A model generated the notes under the pieces. It saw nothing but the letters and a program-made list of their open reading frames with translations, did not search any database and had not been told where the DNA came from. Shown here one piece after another: positions 48,266 through 56,847 of a stretch of 64,000 nucleotides of DNA. Position numbers and translations under genes: made by a program. Origin of the DNA: Brucella rhizosphaerae (GTDB taxonomy: Bacteria; Pseudomonadota; Alphaproteobacteria; Rhizobiales; Rhizobiaceae); contig NZ_NNRK01000034.1 of the NCBI RefSeq assembly GCF_002252475.1, positions 372,001-436,000 on the forward strand, in the 5' to 3' direction. Positions within the stretch are counted from its first letter, which is position 1, and the number at the start of each line of letters is the position of its first letter.

Positions 48266-49050
48266 CCAAGACACCTGCCGAAGTGGAAAAGATGGCGGCA
48301 TCGGGAGCATTGCTGGCTTCCGTTTTTGCGCTTCTTGATCGCACGCCGCTTGCTGGTATGACCACAATGCAGGTCAATGATCTGGTCGAGGATTACATCA
48401 CGCGTGATCTGAATGCACGACCCGCCAGCAAAGGGCAGTATGATTATCCCTATGTGCTGAATGCTTCGAAGAACGAGGTTGTCTGCCACGGCATGCCTTC
48501 GAATGATGAAATCATCGAAAATGGTGAGATCATCAATTTCGACATCACATTGGAAAAGGACGACTATATTGCCGATTCCAGCAAAACCTACATGATTGGC
48601 GAAGTTGCTCCCTTTGCCTCGCGTTTGGTCCGTGTGACTTATGAGGCGCTGTGGAAGGGCATTGCTGCCGTGCGTCCCGGTGCGACGCTGGGCGATGTTG
48701 GCTATGCGATTGAACGATACGCCAAGCGCCATGATTACAGCGTGGTGCGTGAATATTGTGGCCACGGTATTGGCCGAGAGATGCATGAGGAGCCGCAGGT
48801 CCTGCATTTCGGCAAGCCCGGCACGGGCGTTCGTCTGCGTGAAGGCATGGTATTTACCATCGAACCGATGCTCAATCAGGGCACAGCCAAGGTGAAGACG
48901 GAACAGGACGGCTGGACGGTGGTGACACGCGACGGAAAATTATCCGCGCAGTTCGAGCATACGGTAGCAGTCACAGCCACGGGAGTCCGCGTGCTGACCT
49001 TGCGCCCCGGAGAAGAGAAGATGCTGGCAGGTATCAAGCACGCGGCTTGA
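48262..49050 (+). CDS. map: type I methionine aminopeptidase
   Basis: A 262-residue pita-bread metallopeptidase that removes N-terminal methionine. Metal ligands appear in order: INFDITLEKDDYIADSSKTY (two Asp), GHGIGREMHEEP (His and following active-site His), FTIEPMLNQG (Glu) and SAQFEHTV (Glu). The usual HGD around the second Asp reads IAD here, a deviation from housekeeping enzymes. It overlaps the ParD-like gene by four bases, and is probably a second, accessory copy. The hypothetical gene downstream is convergent and ends four bases away. Confidence 0.92.
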   Translation: MTKTPAEVEKMAASGALLASVFALLDRTPLAGMTTMQVNDLVEDYITRDLNARPASKGQYDYPYVLNASKNEVVCHGMPSNDEIIENGEIINFDITLEKDDYIADSSKTYMIGEVAPFASRLVRVTYEALWKGIAAVRPGATLGDVGYAIERYAKRHDYSVVREYCGHGIGREMHEEPQVLHFGKPGTGVRLREGMVFTIEPMLNQGTAKVKTEQDGWTVVTRDGKLSAQFEHTVAVTATGVRVLTLRPGEEKMLAGIKHAA

Positions 49051-49053
49051 ATG

Positions 49054-49611
49054 TCATCCAATTCTGCCAGCCATCCAAAGCAGTGAAACAATTGTTCCAC
49101 CTATGCTCATGCCTGCTGCAAGAATGGTTCCCAAAATGACAGGCGCGAGTTTCAGAAAGGAAATGTGGGGTGATATTTCCAGCTGGAAATTCGTATTGAT
49201 TTTTTCCGGGGTAAGACAGGTAATCTCGTAATCACCCGGCGCGTTGCAATCGAAATTGCCCAAGGCGTGAGAAGCATAGCCGCGCATATCTGTGCGTCTG
49301 ACGCTGAGCAGAGAACGGCTTGTGGAGTGATAGGGAACCAGGGTGCCAGACGCGCGTGCTTTGATAGCGAATTGCGCTGAGAAATAAGCCGTTCCGGTGA
49401 GAACGGTGAGAGGTGGAAACACGATGCTGATCGTGTATCGCCCTGCTTTTAGCAAATAAAAGATGTGCGGTTGGCTATCAGCTGGAAAACGGTGGCGAAT
49501 TGCGGGCATAATCATTCCCCACAGGATGGGAATGCAGCGGATCAGCAGGTAAATTCCGAACAGAATGCACGCGGGCAGGGCCAGATAGAGAAACAAAATC
49601 TCATGCCTCAT
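49054..49611 (-). CDS. hypothetical membrane protein (185 aa)
   Basis: Hydrophobic segments stand near the N-terminus (FLYLALPACILFGIYLLI), in the middle (TISIVFPPLTVLTGTAYF, less certain) and at the C-terminus (LAPVILGTILAAGMSIGGTI), with a soluble central part containing two cysteines (NFDCNAPGDYEITC) that could form a disulfide outside the cytoplasm. The protein is not recognised. It lies alone between convergent map and the argG terminator. Confidence 0.62.
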   Translation of the reverse strand: MRHEILFLYLALPACILFGIYLLIRCIPILWGMIMPAIRHRFPADSQPHIFYLLKAGRYTISIVFPPLTVLTGTAYFSAQFAIKARASGTLVPYHSTSRSLLSVRRTDMRGYASHALGNFDCNAPGDYEITCLTPEKINTNFQLEISPHISFLKLAPVILGTILAAGMSIGGTIVSLLWMAGRIG

Positions 49612-49653
49612 GTCTATGTGTCTCGCGGGCGCCCCTGAATTGAACTTGAATTG

Positions 49654-49681
49654 AAAAAGCCCGCCTGTTGGCGGGCTTTTG
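49654..49681. terminator. terminator between argG and the upstream hypothetical gene
   Basis: AAAAGCCCGCC and GGCGGGCTTTT form an 11-base stem around TGTT. A runs precede and T runs follow, so on the minus strand it terminates argG. Confidence 0.9.
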
Positions 49682-49697
49682 TCTGAACTGGAACGGC

Positions 49698-50918
49698 TTA
49701 CTTGCGGTCGCGCGCAGCCAGAGTCCGCAGACGAAGTGCATTGAGCTTGATGAAGCCTGCCGCATCTTTCTGGTCGTAAGCACCCTGATCGTCTTCAAAT
49801 GTGACGAGCTTGTCGGAATAAAGCGACTTGTCGCTCTCACGTCCGGTTACAATCACATTGCCCTTGTAGAGCTTGAGCGTGACTTCACCTTCGACATGGC
49901 GCTGGCTGAGATCGATAGCGGCCTGCAGCATTTCACGTTCTGGCGAGAACCAGAAGCCGTAATAGATCAGCTCCGCATAACGCGGCATCAGCTCATCCTT
50001 GAGATGCGCTGCACCACGGTCAAGCGTGATCGATTCGATGGCGCGGTGTGCTGACAGCAGGATCGTGCCGCCTGGCGTTTCATAAACGCCACGCGACTTC
50101 ATGCCGACGAAACGGTTCTCAACAAGGTCGAGACGACCAATGCCGTTATCGCGACCATAATCATTGAGCTTGGCAAGCAGGGTTGCAGGCGAAAGACGTT
50201 CGCCATTGATGGAAACAGCATCACCCTTTTCAAAGCCGATCTTGATGATCGTCGCTTTGTCGGGAGCCGTTTCAGGCGAAATCGTGCGCATGTGCACATA
50301 TTCCGGAGCTTCAACAGCAGGATCTTCCAGAACCTTGCCTTCGGATGATGAGTGCAGCAGGTTTGCATCGACGGAGAATGGCGCTTCGCCCTTCTTGTCC
50401 TTGGCAACTGGAATCTGATGCTGTTCAGCAAATTCGAGCAGATGCGTACGGCTCTTGAACTCCCAGTCGCGCCATGGAGCGATGATCTTGATATCCGGGT
50501 TCAGCGCATAGGCGGAAAGCTCAAAGCGAACCTGATCGTTGCCCTTGCCAGTTGCACCATGTGCAATGGCATCAGCGCCGGTCTTCCTGGCAATCTCGAT
50601 CAGATGCTTGGAAATGAGCGGGCGAGCAATCGAGGTGCCAAGCAGATAGACGCCTTCATAGACGGCATTTGCACGGAACATCGGGAAGACGAAATCACGC
50701 ACGAATTCTTCGCGCACATCCTCAACGAAGATTTCCTTGATACCCAGCATTTCAGCTTTTTTGCGTGCTGGTTCAAGTTCTTCGCCCTGGCCGAGATCGG
50801 CAGTGAAGGTCACGACTTCCGCATTAAGCTCGGTCTGCAGCCACTTCAGGATGATTGAGGTATCGAGACCGCCCGAATAGGCGAGAACGACTTTCTTGAC
50901 GTCTTTCCACTTGCTCAT
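49698..50918 (-). CDS. argG: argininosuccinate synthase
   Basis: A 406-residue ATP-dependent ligase that joins citrulline and aspartate in arginine biosynthesis. Seen: the PP-loop [18 protein letters not shown] near residue 10, [13 protein letters not shown], and [20 protein letters not shown] in the C-terminal tetramerisation part. Length is normal. It is transcribed alone; argH lies elsewhere. Confidence 0.98.
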   Translation of the reverse strand: MSKWKDVKKVVLAYSGGLDTSIILKWLQTELNAEVVTFTADLGQGEELEPARKKAEMLGIKEIFVEDVREEFVRDFVFPMFRANAVYEGVYLLGTSIARPLISKHLIEIARKTGADAIAHGATGKGNDQVRFELSAYALNPDIKIIAPWRDWEFKSRTHLLEFAEQHQIPVAKDKKGEAPFSVDANLLHSSSEGKVLEDPAVEAPEYVHMRTISPETAPDKATIIKIGFEKGDAVSINGERLSPATLLAKLNDYGRDNGIGRLDLVENRFVGMKSRGVYETPGGTILLSAHRAIESITLDRGAAHLKDELMPRYAELIYYGFWFSPEREMLQAAIDLSQRHVEGEVTLKLYKGNVIVTGRESDKSLYSDKLVTFEDDQGAYDQKDAAGFIKLNALRLRTLAARDRK

Positions 50919-51077
50919 AGTTCACTTCCGTCTGATGCGATGAGGCCCGATAGGCCGTAGAACAGGATGTTGCAGTTCTTTTATCAGTTGCTAAGCCGCG
51001 TGCAAGTCAGATGGCGCTTTGACGGCAAAAGAAAGCATTTTCCATTGGAGCTGGCTGTCTTGACGGGTGTCTGTATT

Positions 51078-51096
51078 TGTAACTATAAAAGTTACA
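51078..51096. promoter_or_regulatory. TGTAAC-N7-GTTACA palindrome at the methyltransferase start
   Basis: A six-base inverted repeat around TATAAAA ends on the ATG of the following gene. The sequence type is common among TetR-family operators, but no TetR gene is near. Its overlap with the predicted ribosome site region could block expression. Inference only. Confidence 0.4.
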
Positions 51097-51782
51097 TGAG
51101 AGAGACGAGCAATCCATTTTCCGATCCGCAGGTCGTGGCACGCTATGCTGAAGGGCCGCCGAGAGCTGTACCGGGTTTTCACGATATGCAGCGTATGACG
51201 CGTTTGTTGCTTGCCGAATGTGCACCCGCTGATGCGCGCATTCTGGTGTTAGGGGCAGGCGGTGGGCTTGAGCTCAAGCTTTTTGCTGAAAACCATCCGC
51301 TTTGGACGTTTGAAGGCGTCGATCCGTCTGCTGAAATGCTGGCACTGGCTCGCTTAAATCTTGGGCCGAATGCGTCGCGTGTGAATTTCCACGAAGGCTA
51401 TATAGACAGCGCATCACAGGGGCCGTTCGATGGAGGGGGCTGTCTGCTGACCATGCATTTTTTCGACACGGATATGCGCAGGCAAGCGCTGGCGGAAGTG
51501 CATCGCCGTTTGAAGCCGGGCGCGCCGTTCATCATGACGCATTTTAGTTTTGAGCAAGGCGATGCCGAAGAGAGAGCATTATGGCTATCGCGCTATGCTG
51601 CGTTTCTCAGTGATTCTGGTGTCGATCCAGCAAGTGCAATGAAGGCGAGCACGACAATCAATGAGCGCCTTCACATCCTCACGCCTCAACAGGATGAAGC
51701 GCTGATACGTGACGCAGGCTTCAAAAATGTGAGCCTTTTCTATGCGTCTTTCACTTATCGCGGATGGGTCGCATACGCTTAA
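51096..51782 (+). CDS. class I SAM-dependent methyltransferase
   Basis: A 228-residue Rossmann-fold methyltransferase. Motif I is ARILVLGAGGGLELKLFAE, motif II FEGVDPSAEMLALA, and the post-I acidic region DGGGCLLTMHFFDTDMRRQAL leads to RLKPGAPFIMTHFSFE. Substrate unknown; it resembles small-molecule methyltransferases. The start at 51096 (MRETSNPFSDP) is preferred, since the earlier part of the frame has no family character and the palindrome at 51078 lies directly before it. It lies alone between argG (divergent) and a LysE gene. Confidence 0.88.
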   Translation: MRETSNPFSDPQVVARYAEGPPRAVPGFHDMQRMTRLLLAECAPADARILVLGAGGGLELKLFAENHPLWTFEGVDPSAEMLALARLNLGPNASRVNFHEGYIDSASQGPFDGGGCLLTMHFFDTDMRRQALAEVHRRLKPGAPFIMTHFSFEQGDAEERALWLSRYAAFLSDSGVDPASAMKASTTINERLHILTPQQDEALIRDAGFKNVSLFYASFTYRGWVAYA

Positions 51783-51846
51783 AAAATCCTATGGCGGCGC
51801 AAATGAATTCGCGTTAGCTTGCCGCGAATTCTCGGAGTCTCTTTAG

Positions 51847-52506
51847 ATGTCTTTTCTGACAAACCTGACCTTCATTCCCGAATGGACCATATTCGTCCAG
51901 TTCGTGATTGCTACCGCAATTTTATCTATCACGCCTGGCCCTGACATGACGCTTTTTGTCGGTCGTGCCTTGTCTGAGGGAAAGGCCGCTGGCTTTGCCT
52001 GTATGGCAGGTGCCAGCACTGGCATTGTTGTGCACACGAGCATGGTGGCGCTGGGGCTTTCCGCGCTCATTCTCGCTTCGCCCGCAGCTTTCACGGCATT
52101 GAAAGTGGTCGGTGCGGTCTATCTCGTCTGGCTTGCGGTGCAGGCCATTCGCAAAGGCTCGGCATTCTCGCCCGAAAAGAATGGTGGCAAGAAGCACACG
52201 CTGGTTCAGAACTGGGCGACCGGACTTGGCATCAATCTGCTCAATCCGAAGATCATTCTGTTCAATATGACGTTCCTGCCGCAGTTTGTTTCAGCCCATG
52301 ATCCACATGCGATGGGAAAGCTGTTCTTCCTTGGCCTGTCATTCATTCCGTTGGCGCTGCCTTTCACCATTCCCATGGTGGTTGCAGCAGACAGATTTGC
52401 TGGCCTTCTCAAGAAGAACCCAAAGGTCACACGGATTGTGGATTGGCTTTTTGCTGGCGTGTTCTCAGCTTTCGCGCTGAAGATCATCACTGCACAGGCG
52501 AAGTAA
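51847..52506 (+). CDS. LysE family exporter
   Basis: A 219-residue inner-membrane exporter of amino acids or related compounds. Six hydrophobic helices are visible; LSITPGPDMTLFVGRALSEG matches the first-loop signature of RhtB/LysE proteins, followed by KVVGAVYLVWLAVQAI and GLGINLLNPKIILFNMTFLP. The substrate is unknown. It is convergent with the hypothetical membrane gene, four bases away. Confidence 0.92.
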   Translation: MSFLTNLTFIPEWTIFVQFVIATAILSITPGPDMTLFVGRALSEGKAAGFACMAGASTGIVVHTSMVALGLSALILASPAAFTALKVVGAVYLVWLAVQAIRKGSAFSPEKNGGKKHTLVQNWATGLGINLLNPKIILFNMTFLPQFVSAHDPHAMGKLFFLGLSFIPLALPFTIPMVVAADRFAGLLKKNPKVTRIVDWLFAGVFSAFALKIITAQAK

Positions 52507-52509
52507 GAT

Positions 52510-53022
52510 TTACTCAGCCGGGCGGGCTAACAATCGCCCGGCTTTGCGGCCGGCAATCAGCCAGTAAACGAAGCCGCCAACAATGCCAGAGCATGCGACG
52601 GTGGTATAAAGCATGACAGAGAATGAATCGATCGGTTCCATTTGCCATGTGAAAAGGCCGATTGAGATCATGGCAAACAAGCTGATCAGCAGTCCACCTA
52701 CGCAATAGAAAAGCGAAGATGTTACAGGCTTGCTCTCACTATAGATGACCATTCCAAGTGCTGGGAAAAAGCTGAACGCGCCTGCAATGCCTGCAAAGAA
52801 GAATCCACCCAAGTGCAGTGCAGCCTGAAAACCTTCAGAACCCCAATTTCCAACAAAGGGATTGAAAGCGGCGGTACCATCAACATCGTGCCGGAGCAAC
52901 GCGTTGAGGTCGAACTGGCCGTAAAGAACCGCCGCAAGAAAATATCCTGCAGCGAGAACCGCACAGCAATAGCCGAAACAGATAACGAAGAAGCGAGTTA
53001 TATAATCGAACGTGTCGGTCAA
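52510..53022 (-). CDS. hypothetical four-helix membrane protein (170 aa)
   Basis: Four hydrophobic stretches (FFVICFGYCCAVLAAGYFLA, LHLGGFFFAGIAGAFSFFPA, SLFYCVGGLLISLFAMISIG, SVMLYTTVACSGIVGGFVYW) make it an integral membrane protein. No family recognised, although similar genes accompany rlmN in Brucella relatives as I recall. It starts six bases after the rlmN stop on the same strand, so is probably cotranscribed with it. Confidence 0.72.
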   Translation of the reverse strand: MTDTFDYITRFFVICFGYCCAVLAAGYFLAAVLYGQFDLNALLRHDVDGTAAFNPFVGNWGSEGFQAALHLGGFFFAGIAGAFSFFPALGMVIYSESKPVTSSLFYCVGGLLISLFAMISIGLFTWQMEPIDSFSVMLYTTVACSGIVGGFVYWLIAGRKAGRLLARPAE

Positions 53023-53028
53023 CCGCGC

Positions 53029-54264
53029 TTAATCTCCGTGTCCGGCAATCATCATGGCTTCGAGCGCCAGACGTTCTGTTTTGCGCATGCGCTCTGATTC
53101 CGACTTCAACTGACCGCATGCAGCAAGGATATCACGGCCGCGCGGCGTGCGGATCGGTGAGGCGTAGCCTGCCGCATTCACATAATCAGCGAAGCGTTCA
53201 ATATGCTCCCAATCCGAGCACTGGTAGTTGGTGCCGGGCCATGGGTTGAACGGGATCAGATTGATCTTGGCCGGAATACCGCGAAGCAGTTTTACCAAAA
53301 GCTTAGCGTCTTCCATGCTGTCATTAACGTCCTTAAGCATCACATATTCAAAGGTGATGCGCTTGGCGTTCGACAAGCCTGGATATTCGCGACAGGCTTT
53401 GAGGAGCTGTTCCAGCGGATATTTTTTATTGATCGGAACCAGAAGGTCGCGCAACTCGTCGCGCACGGCATGCAGCGAAATTGCCAGCATAACCCCGATT
53501 TCTTCGCCGGTGCGATAGATTTCCGGCACAACACCGGAGGTCGATAGCGTGATACGGCGTTTGGAAAGTGCCAACCCATCGCCATCGGAAGCAATCAGCA
53601 GGGCCTTCTTCACTTCCTCAAAATTATAAAGCGGTTCGCCCATACCCATCATGACGATGTTTGTGATCTTACGGCCTTCTGCTGGCACGATAGCACCATC
53701 AGGCGTATTGGTGTCCGGGAAATCGCCAAGCCGGTCACGAGCGGTCATCAACTGAGCCAGAATTTCTTCTGATGTCAGATTTCGAACCAGTTTCTGCGTG
53801 CCTGTATGGCAGAAGGTGCAGGTGAGGGTGCAACCAACCTGCGAAGAAATGCACAGCGTGCCGCGACCTTCTTCAGGAATATAAACGCATTCGATTTCGA
53901 CCGGACGACCAGCCCCGCGCGGCGGAAAACGGAACAGCCACTTGCGCGTGCCATCCTGCGAGATTTGTTCTTCAACGACTTCCGGACGCGAAATGGTGAA
54001 ATGCTGCGCCAGCAGAGCGCGCAAATCCTTGGAAATGTTACGCATGTCCGCAAAGTCGGATACGCCACGCACGTAGAGCCAGTGCCAGAGCTGCGCAATA
54101 CGCATCTTGACCTGCTTTGGCGTCACGCCGACCTTGATCAGCTCATCAGCCATTTCTTCACGCGACATGCCGATGAGCGACGGCTTTTGCTCCATATTTG
54201 CGCGCATGTGGCGGGCAAGCTGGTCGCGCGTATCATCAATGGTTAAGTCGAACGAAATGGACAT
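53029..54264 (-). CDS. rlmN: 23S rRNA (adenine-2503-C2)-methyltransferase RlmN
   Basis: A 411-residue radical SAM enzyme that methylates A2503 of 23S rRNA and A37 of some tRNAs. The radical SAM cluster motif [11 protein letters not shown] (CX3CX2C) is present, preceded by [28 protein letters not shown] and [11 protein letters not shown] follow. The conserved methyl-carrying Cys lies near the C-terminus in ILAACGQL. An N-terminal helical RNA-binding domain is present. Neighbours: an IalB-family gene upstream and the membrane-protein gene downstream. Confidence 0.97.
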   Translation of the reverse strand: MSISFDLTIDDTRDQLARHMRANMEQKPSLIGMSREEMADELIKVGVTPKQVKMRIAQLWHWLYVRGVSDFADMRNISKDLRALLAQHFTISRPEVVEEQISQDGTRKWLFRFPPRGAGRPVEIECVYIPEEGRGTLCISSQVGCTLTCTFCHTGTQKLVRNLTSEEILAQLMTARDRLGDFPDTNTPDGAIVPAEGRKITNIVMMGMGEPLYNFEEVKKALLIASDGDGLALSKRRITLSTSGVVPEIYRTGEEIGVMLAISLHAVRDELRDLLVPINKKYPLEQLLKACREYPGLSNAKRITFEYVMLKDVNDSMEDAKLLVKLLRGIPAKINLIPFNPWPGTNYQCSDWEHIERFADYVNAAGYASPIRTPRGRDILAACGQLKSESERMRKTERLALEAMMIAGHGD

Positions 54265-54482
54265 CTGTTTTCAACTGTTAGGGGCGACCACATAAGCGCG
54301 CTGATAAGCTTCGCCAGTTCGTCTTCGCCACGTCATCTGGGCCAATTGCATGGATATATGGGCTCGATCATTCAAATATGCGAGCCCTGTTGCGCGGGGA
54401 CATAGCACACAATATTCGATCCGTCATCCTGCAGTATGTTTTAGCTGTTATGCAGGATGATAAGTCCGGGAATGAAAAAGAA

Positions 54483-54506
54483 AAGCCGGGGCTGGGCCCC
54501 GGCTTG
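54483..54506 (-). terminator. terminator of the ialB-like gene
   Basis: AAGCCGGGGC and GCCCCGGCTT pair around a three-base loop, with T-rich sequence following on the minus strand. It lies about 105 bases after the stop of the IalB-family gene; the interval 54265-54610 otherwise holds only the dispersed repeat and no supported gene. Confidence 0.75.
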
Positions 54507-54510
54507 TCAA

Positions 54511-54563
54511 TTAGAGCATGTCGCGGAAAAGTGGGAACCGGTTTTCCGATAACGGCATGCTTG
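54511..54563. repeat. GTGGGAACCGGTTTT-family dispersed repeat, copy 2
   Basis: TTAGAGCATGTC...GGAAAAGTGGGAACCGGTTTTCC...GGCATGCTTGAAA is palindromic at its ends (AGCATG/CATGCT) and inside (GGAAAA/TTTTCC). It shares the core AAAGTGGGAACCGGTTTT with the copy at 35311. Confidence 0.75.
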
Positions 54564-54610
54564 AAAAAAGATAGCTAAAGCGGGTCACGCTTCAGCTCAA
54601 ACCGATTGTC

Positions 54611-55120
54611 TTATTTGCACTTCTGGATGGCTGCGAGTGCTGCCGAAATGCCCTTGAGCGAATAGGTGTAATTGGTCTTGGTGCCGCGCTTGGACTGTGC
54701 CTGCACCTTCATGTCCGAACCGCCACGCATTGCTGCGATCAGCTGTGGCTCTTCGGCGGCATTTTCCATCCAGCCGGATTTGCCGTTGACGAACATTGTA
54801 AAATTGCGGTTTCCAATGCTGACAATAACTTTGGCATTCGCATTGGCGTTCAGCTCATAGCCCGCCATAAACTGTGGTTCAAAGCTGATGTTCTGTCCTG
54901 GCTTCTGGCTCACGAGGAAGAAGTTGTCGCCGTGATCAACATTGGCTGGCGCTTTTTGCGTCGGAACGGACAGGACATAGCAAACCTTGCCATTGCCTGA
55001 CTGATAGCTATAGGCGCCCCAGGCGTCGAACTGCTTAATCTGGGTCGGTGTCTGGGCGAGAGCCGAGCCCGCCATTGCAATCGTGAACACCGAAGCCGCG
55101 ACGATCGATTTTCCAAGCAT
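54611..55120 (-). CDS. ialB: invasion-associated locus B (IalB) family protein
   Basis: A 169-residue exported protein. The signal peptide ends GSALAQ (about residue 23). The mature domain has DAWGAYSYQSGNGKVCYVLS, followed by NFFLVSQKPGQNISFEPQFM and SKRGTKTNYTYSLKG and a terminal cysteine (IQKCK) that may pair with the earlier one. IalB was named from Bartonella, where it affects erythrocyte invasion, but it is widespread in free-living Hyphomicrobiales and its biochemical role is unknown. Upstream lies an unusual inverted repeat (55191-55235). Confidence 0.92.
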   Translation of the reverse strand: MLGKSIVAASVFTIAMAGSALAQTPTQIKQFDAWGAYSYQSGNGKVCYVLSVPTQKAPANVDHGDNFFLVSQKPGQNISFEPQFMAGYELNANANAKVIVSIGNRNFTMFVNGKSGWMENAAEEPQLIAAMRGGSDMKVQAQSKRGTKTNYTYSLKGISAALAAIQKCK

Positions 55121-55190
55121 GTTTTTTTACCGGTTCTCTTTCGTTTGCTTCAAAGTCGAATATCGGGATGTCGCCGTTCAACACGCCGTC

Positions 55191-55235
55191 CCGTTTGGTG
55201 ACCCTTAATGTGCCTTAATCTGGGTTACCAAACGG
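55191..55235. promoter_or_regulatory. 14-base inverted repeat upstream of the ialB-like gene
   Basis: CCGTTTGGTGACCC and GGGTTACCAAACGG are inverted with one mismatch, around a 17-base loop that itself repeats CCTTAAT. It lies about 70-115 bases upstream of the ialB-like start. It could be a two-site operator or an attenuator hairpin. Binding factor unknown. Confidence 0.5.
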
Positions 55236-55392
55236 TGAAGTTTTGAAAGAAAACTTGAACGGGCAGACCTAAGCCCCCACGATCCCGATGCCAACTTCAT
55301 CCAAAAGAAAGCGGCAAGAGTTTGTCATATCGCGTCATTGCATCATCATCGTGATGCTGACCCATAACAAAAATGTGAAGGGTAGAGGCGCT

Positions 55393-55773
55393 TTAAGCTG
55401 CCTCCTCCTCGTCGCGCAGGGCTTCACGGGCCGCAATTTTATGGGCGGGAGTGATATGTGTCCGCACGGCAGTCAATGCTGCCATCAGCACGGCAATGTC
55501 ATCTGTAAAACCAATGCCAACCAGCATGTCCGGGATCACGTCAAAGGGCATAACGAAATAGGCAAGTGCGGCCATCAGCGTCATGCGCACGCGCGTCGGC
55601 GTGTTCTGGTCGAGCGCACAATAATAGGCAGCCACGACCTCATCCATGAACGGAATCATGCGACCGGCACGGCGTGCGGTCTTCCAGAAACCCTTTTTCA
55701 CCCGCTCGCTGCGATTGTTGAAACCGCCTTCATCACCGGGTTCGAGGATTTCATCAATCTTGACGCTATCCAT
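55393..55773 (-). CDS. YkvA family protein (DUF1232)
   Basis: A 126-residue protein whose central part matches DUF1232: TLMAALAYFVMPFDVIPDML followed by GFTDDIAVLMAALTAV, a membrane-associated segment of unknown role. The N-terminal 50 residues are charged and soluble, and the C-terminus is acidic (LRDEEEAA). Monocistronic; no regulatory signal evident. Confidence 0.88.
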   Translation of the reverse strand: MDSVKIDEILEPGDEGGFNNRSERVKKGFWKTARRAGRMIPFMDEVVAAYYCALDQNTPTRVRMTLMAALAYFVMPFDVIPDMLVGIGFTDDIAVLMAALTAVRTHITPAHKIAAREALRDEEEAA

Positions 55774-55996
55774 CTTCGCTCAAACTCCTGTCAGTCGGTT
55801 ATCTGAGACATAGTTATCTACGACATGACGATAACGCAGATGGGAATATTACGAGCATTTTTCAAGATTGGGTGCCGTCCTCCCCCTGCAAGAACCGTCA
55901 GCTTCACCAAGCCTGCCAAATCACAAGAATATGGATTCCAGCCAGATCGGGGGGCTGGTTCGCGATCTGCCCGATCGGATTAAATGGAGATTTTCT

Positions 55997-56494
55997 ATGC
56001 ATCTAACCGGCTATGGCGAAAATTTTGTACGCACCGACCGGTCAAGCCAGTTCTATCGCGGCCATCAGCTGGCCGCAGCGCAGGATATTAGCGATCAGGT
56101 CAATATCGATGTAAAGGACGGTATCTGTTACGATATTACCGCTTATATGCGGTTTTTGCTGGGAGCGGGTATCTCCGAATACACCTTGCGCGGGACGTCT
56201 GGCCACAACTGGATTCCATTGCTGAACTTCAAAGCCGGAGAGCGGTGGAATGGTTATTCGGCACTCCCTTATGGGCGGGCAATCGGCTTTTACGACGTCA
56301 GAGCCGGGAACATATTCCATTCCGCCATTGCCATTGGCGACGTCTGTATCCGAAGCGTGAATGGTGGTGTTCTGGGGCAAAACTGGAACGAGCAGATCGA
56401 TCTGACGAAGGTATTGCCGTATTCGTGCAGGAATCGCGATGGCAGCTTCAACTTTCAGAAGAAGACGGTAATTGTTTATATTTCAAAGGTTTGA
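55997..56494 (+). CDS. hypothetical protein with a possible Cys-His catalytic pair (165 aa)
   Basis: No signal peptide or family recognised. The start at 55997 follows GGAGA by seven bases. Cys44 heads a helix (DGICYDITAYMRFLLG), while His108 begins a strand (GNIFHSAIAIGDVC) with Asn122 after it; that order (Cys at a helix start, then His in a strand) resembles NlpC/P60, CHAP or other papain-like enzymes. A hydrolase or transferase is possible, but the match is by eye and weak. The gene stands alone between YkvA and phhB and is not A+T-rich enough to prove transfer. An upstream extension of 43 residues is open but has no ribosome site. Confidence 0.55.
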   Translation: MHLTGYGENFVRTDRSSQFYRGHQLAAAQDISDQVNIDVKDGICYDITAYMRFLLGAGISEYTLRGTSGHNWIPLLNFKAGERWNGYSALPYGRAIGFYDVRAGNIFHSAIAIGDVCIRSVNGGVLGQNWNEQIDLTKVLPYSCRNRDGSFNFQKKTVIVYISKV

Positions 56495-56500
56495 GAAGAA

Positions 56501-56791
56501 TCAGGAGCATGAATTCATTTTGCGAGCGAGCCTGATATCAAGCTCTGTGATGCCATCTTCACTATGGGTCGAAAGCGTGACATCAACGCGGTTATAGACG
56601 TTGATCCATTCGGGGTGATGGTCGAGCTTTTCAGCATAAAGTGCTGCGCGGGTCATGAAGCCGAACGCCGCGTTGAAATCCCTGAACTTGAAACTCTTGT
56701 AGATTGCTTCGCGCCCATCGACTTTCTGCCAGCCTTCAAGCTCGATCAGCGCTTCTTTCAGTTGTTCACTCGTTAGCCTGTTGCGTGCCAT
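56501..56791 (-). CDS. phhB: 4a-hydroxytetrahydrobiopterin dehydratase
   Basis: A 96-residue pterin-4-alpha-carbinolamine dehydratase that recycles the pterin cofactor of aromatic hydroxylases. The signature [20 protein letters not shown] with HHPEW is intact, together with a [17 protein letters not shown] strand-loop. No phenylalanine hydroxylase gene is nearby; members also act with molybdopterin or as transcription cofactors. It ends seven bases from the convergent hypothetical gene. Confidence 0.95.
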   Translation of the reverse strand: MARNRLTSEQLKEALIELEGWQKVDGREAIYKSFKFRDFNAAFGFMTRAALYAEKLDHHPEWINVYNRVDVTLSTHSEDGITELDIRLARKMNSCS

Positions 56792-56847
56792 CGTCTTTTG
56801 CCTATGTTGGGTTTCTTATATCATCTTAACATAGCCGCGAGAGTTCC

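Noticed and set aside
54378-54578. 66-codon plus-strand open frame
   Set aside because: It runs through a terminator hairpin and a dispersed repeat and has no ribosome site or coding character.
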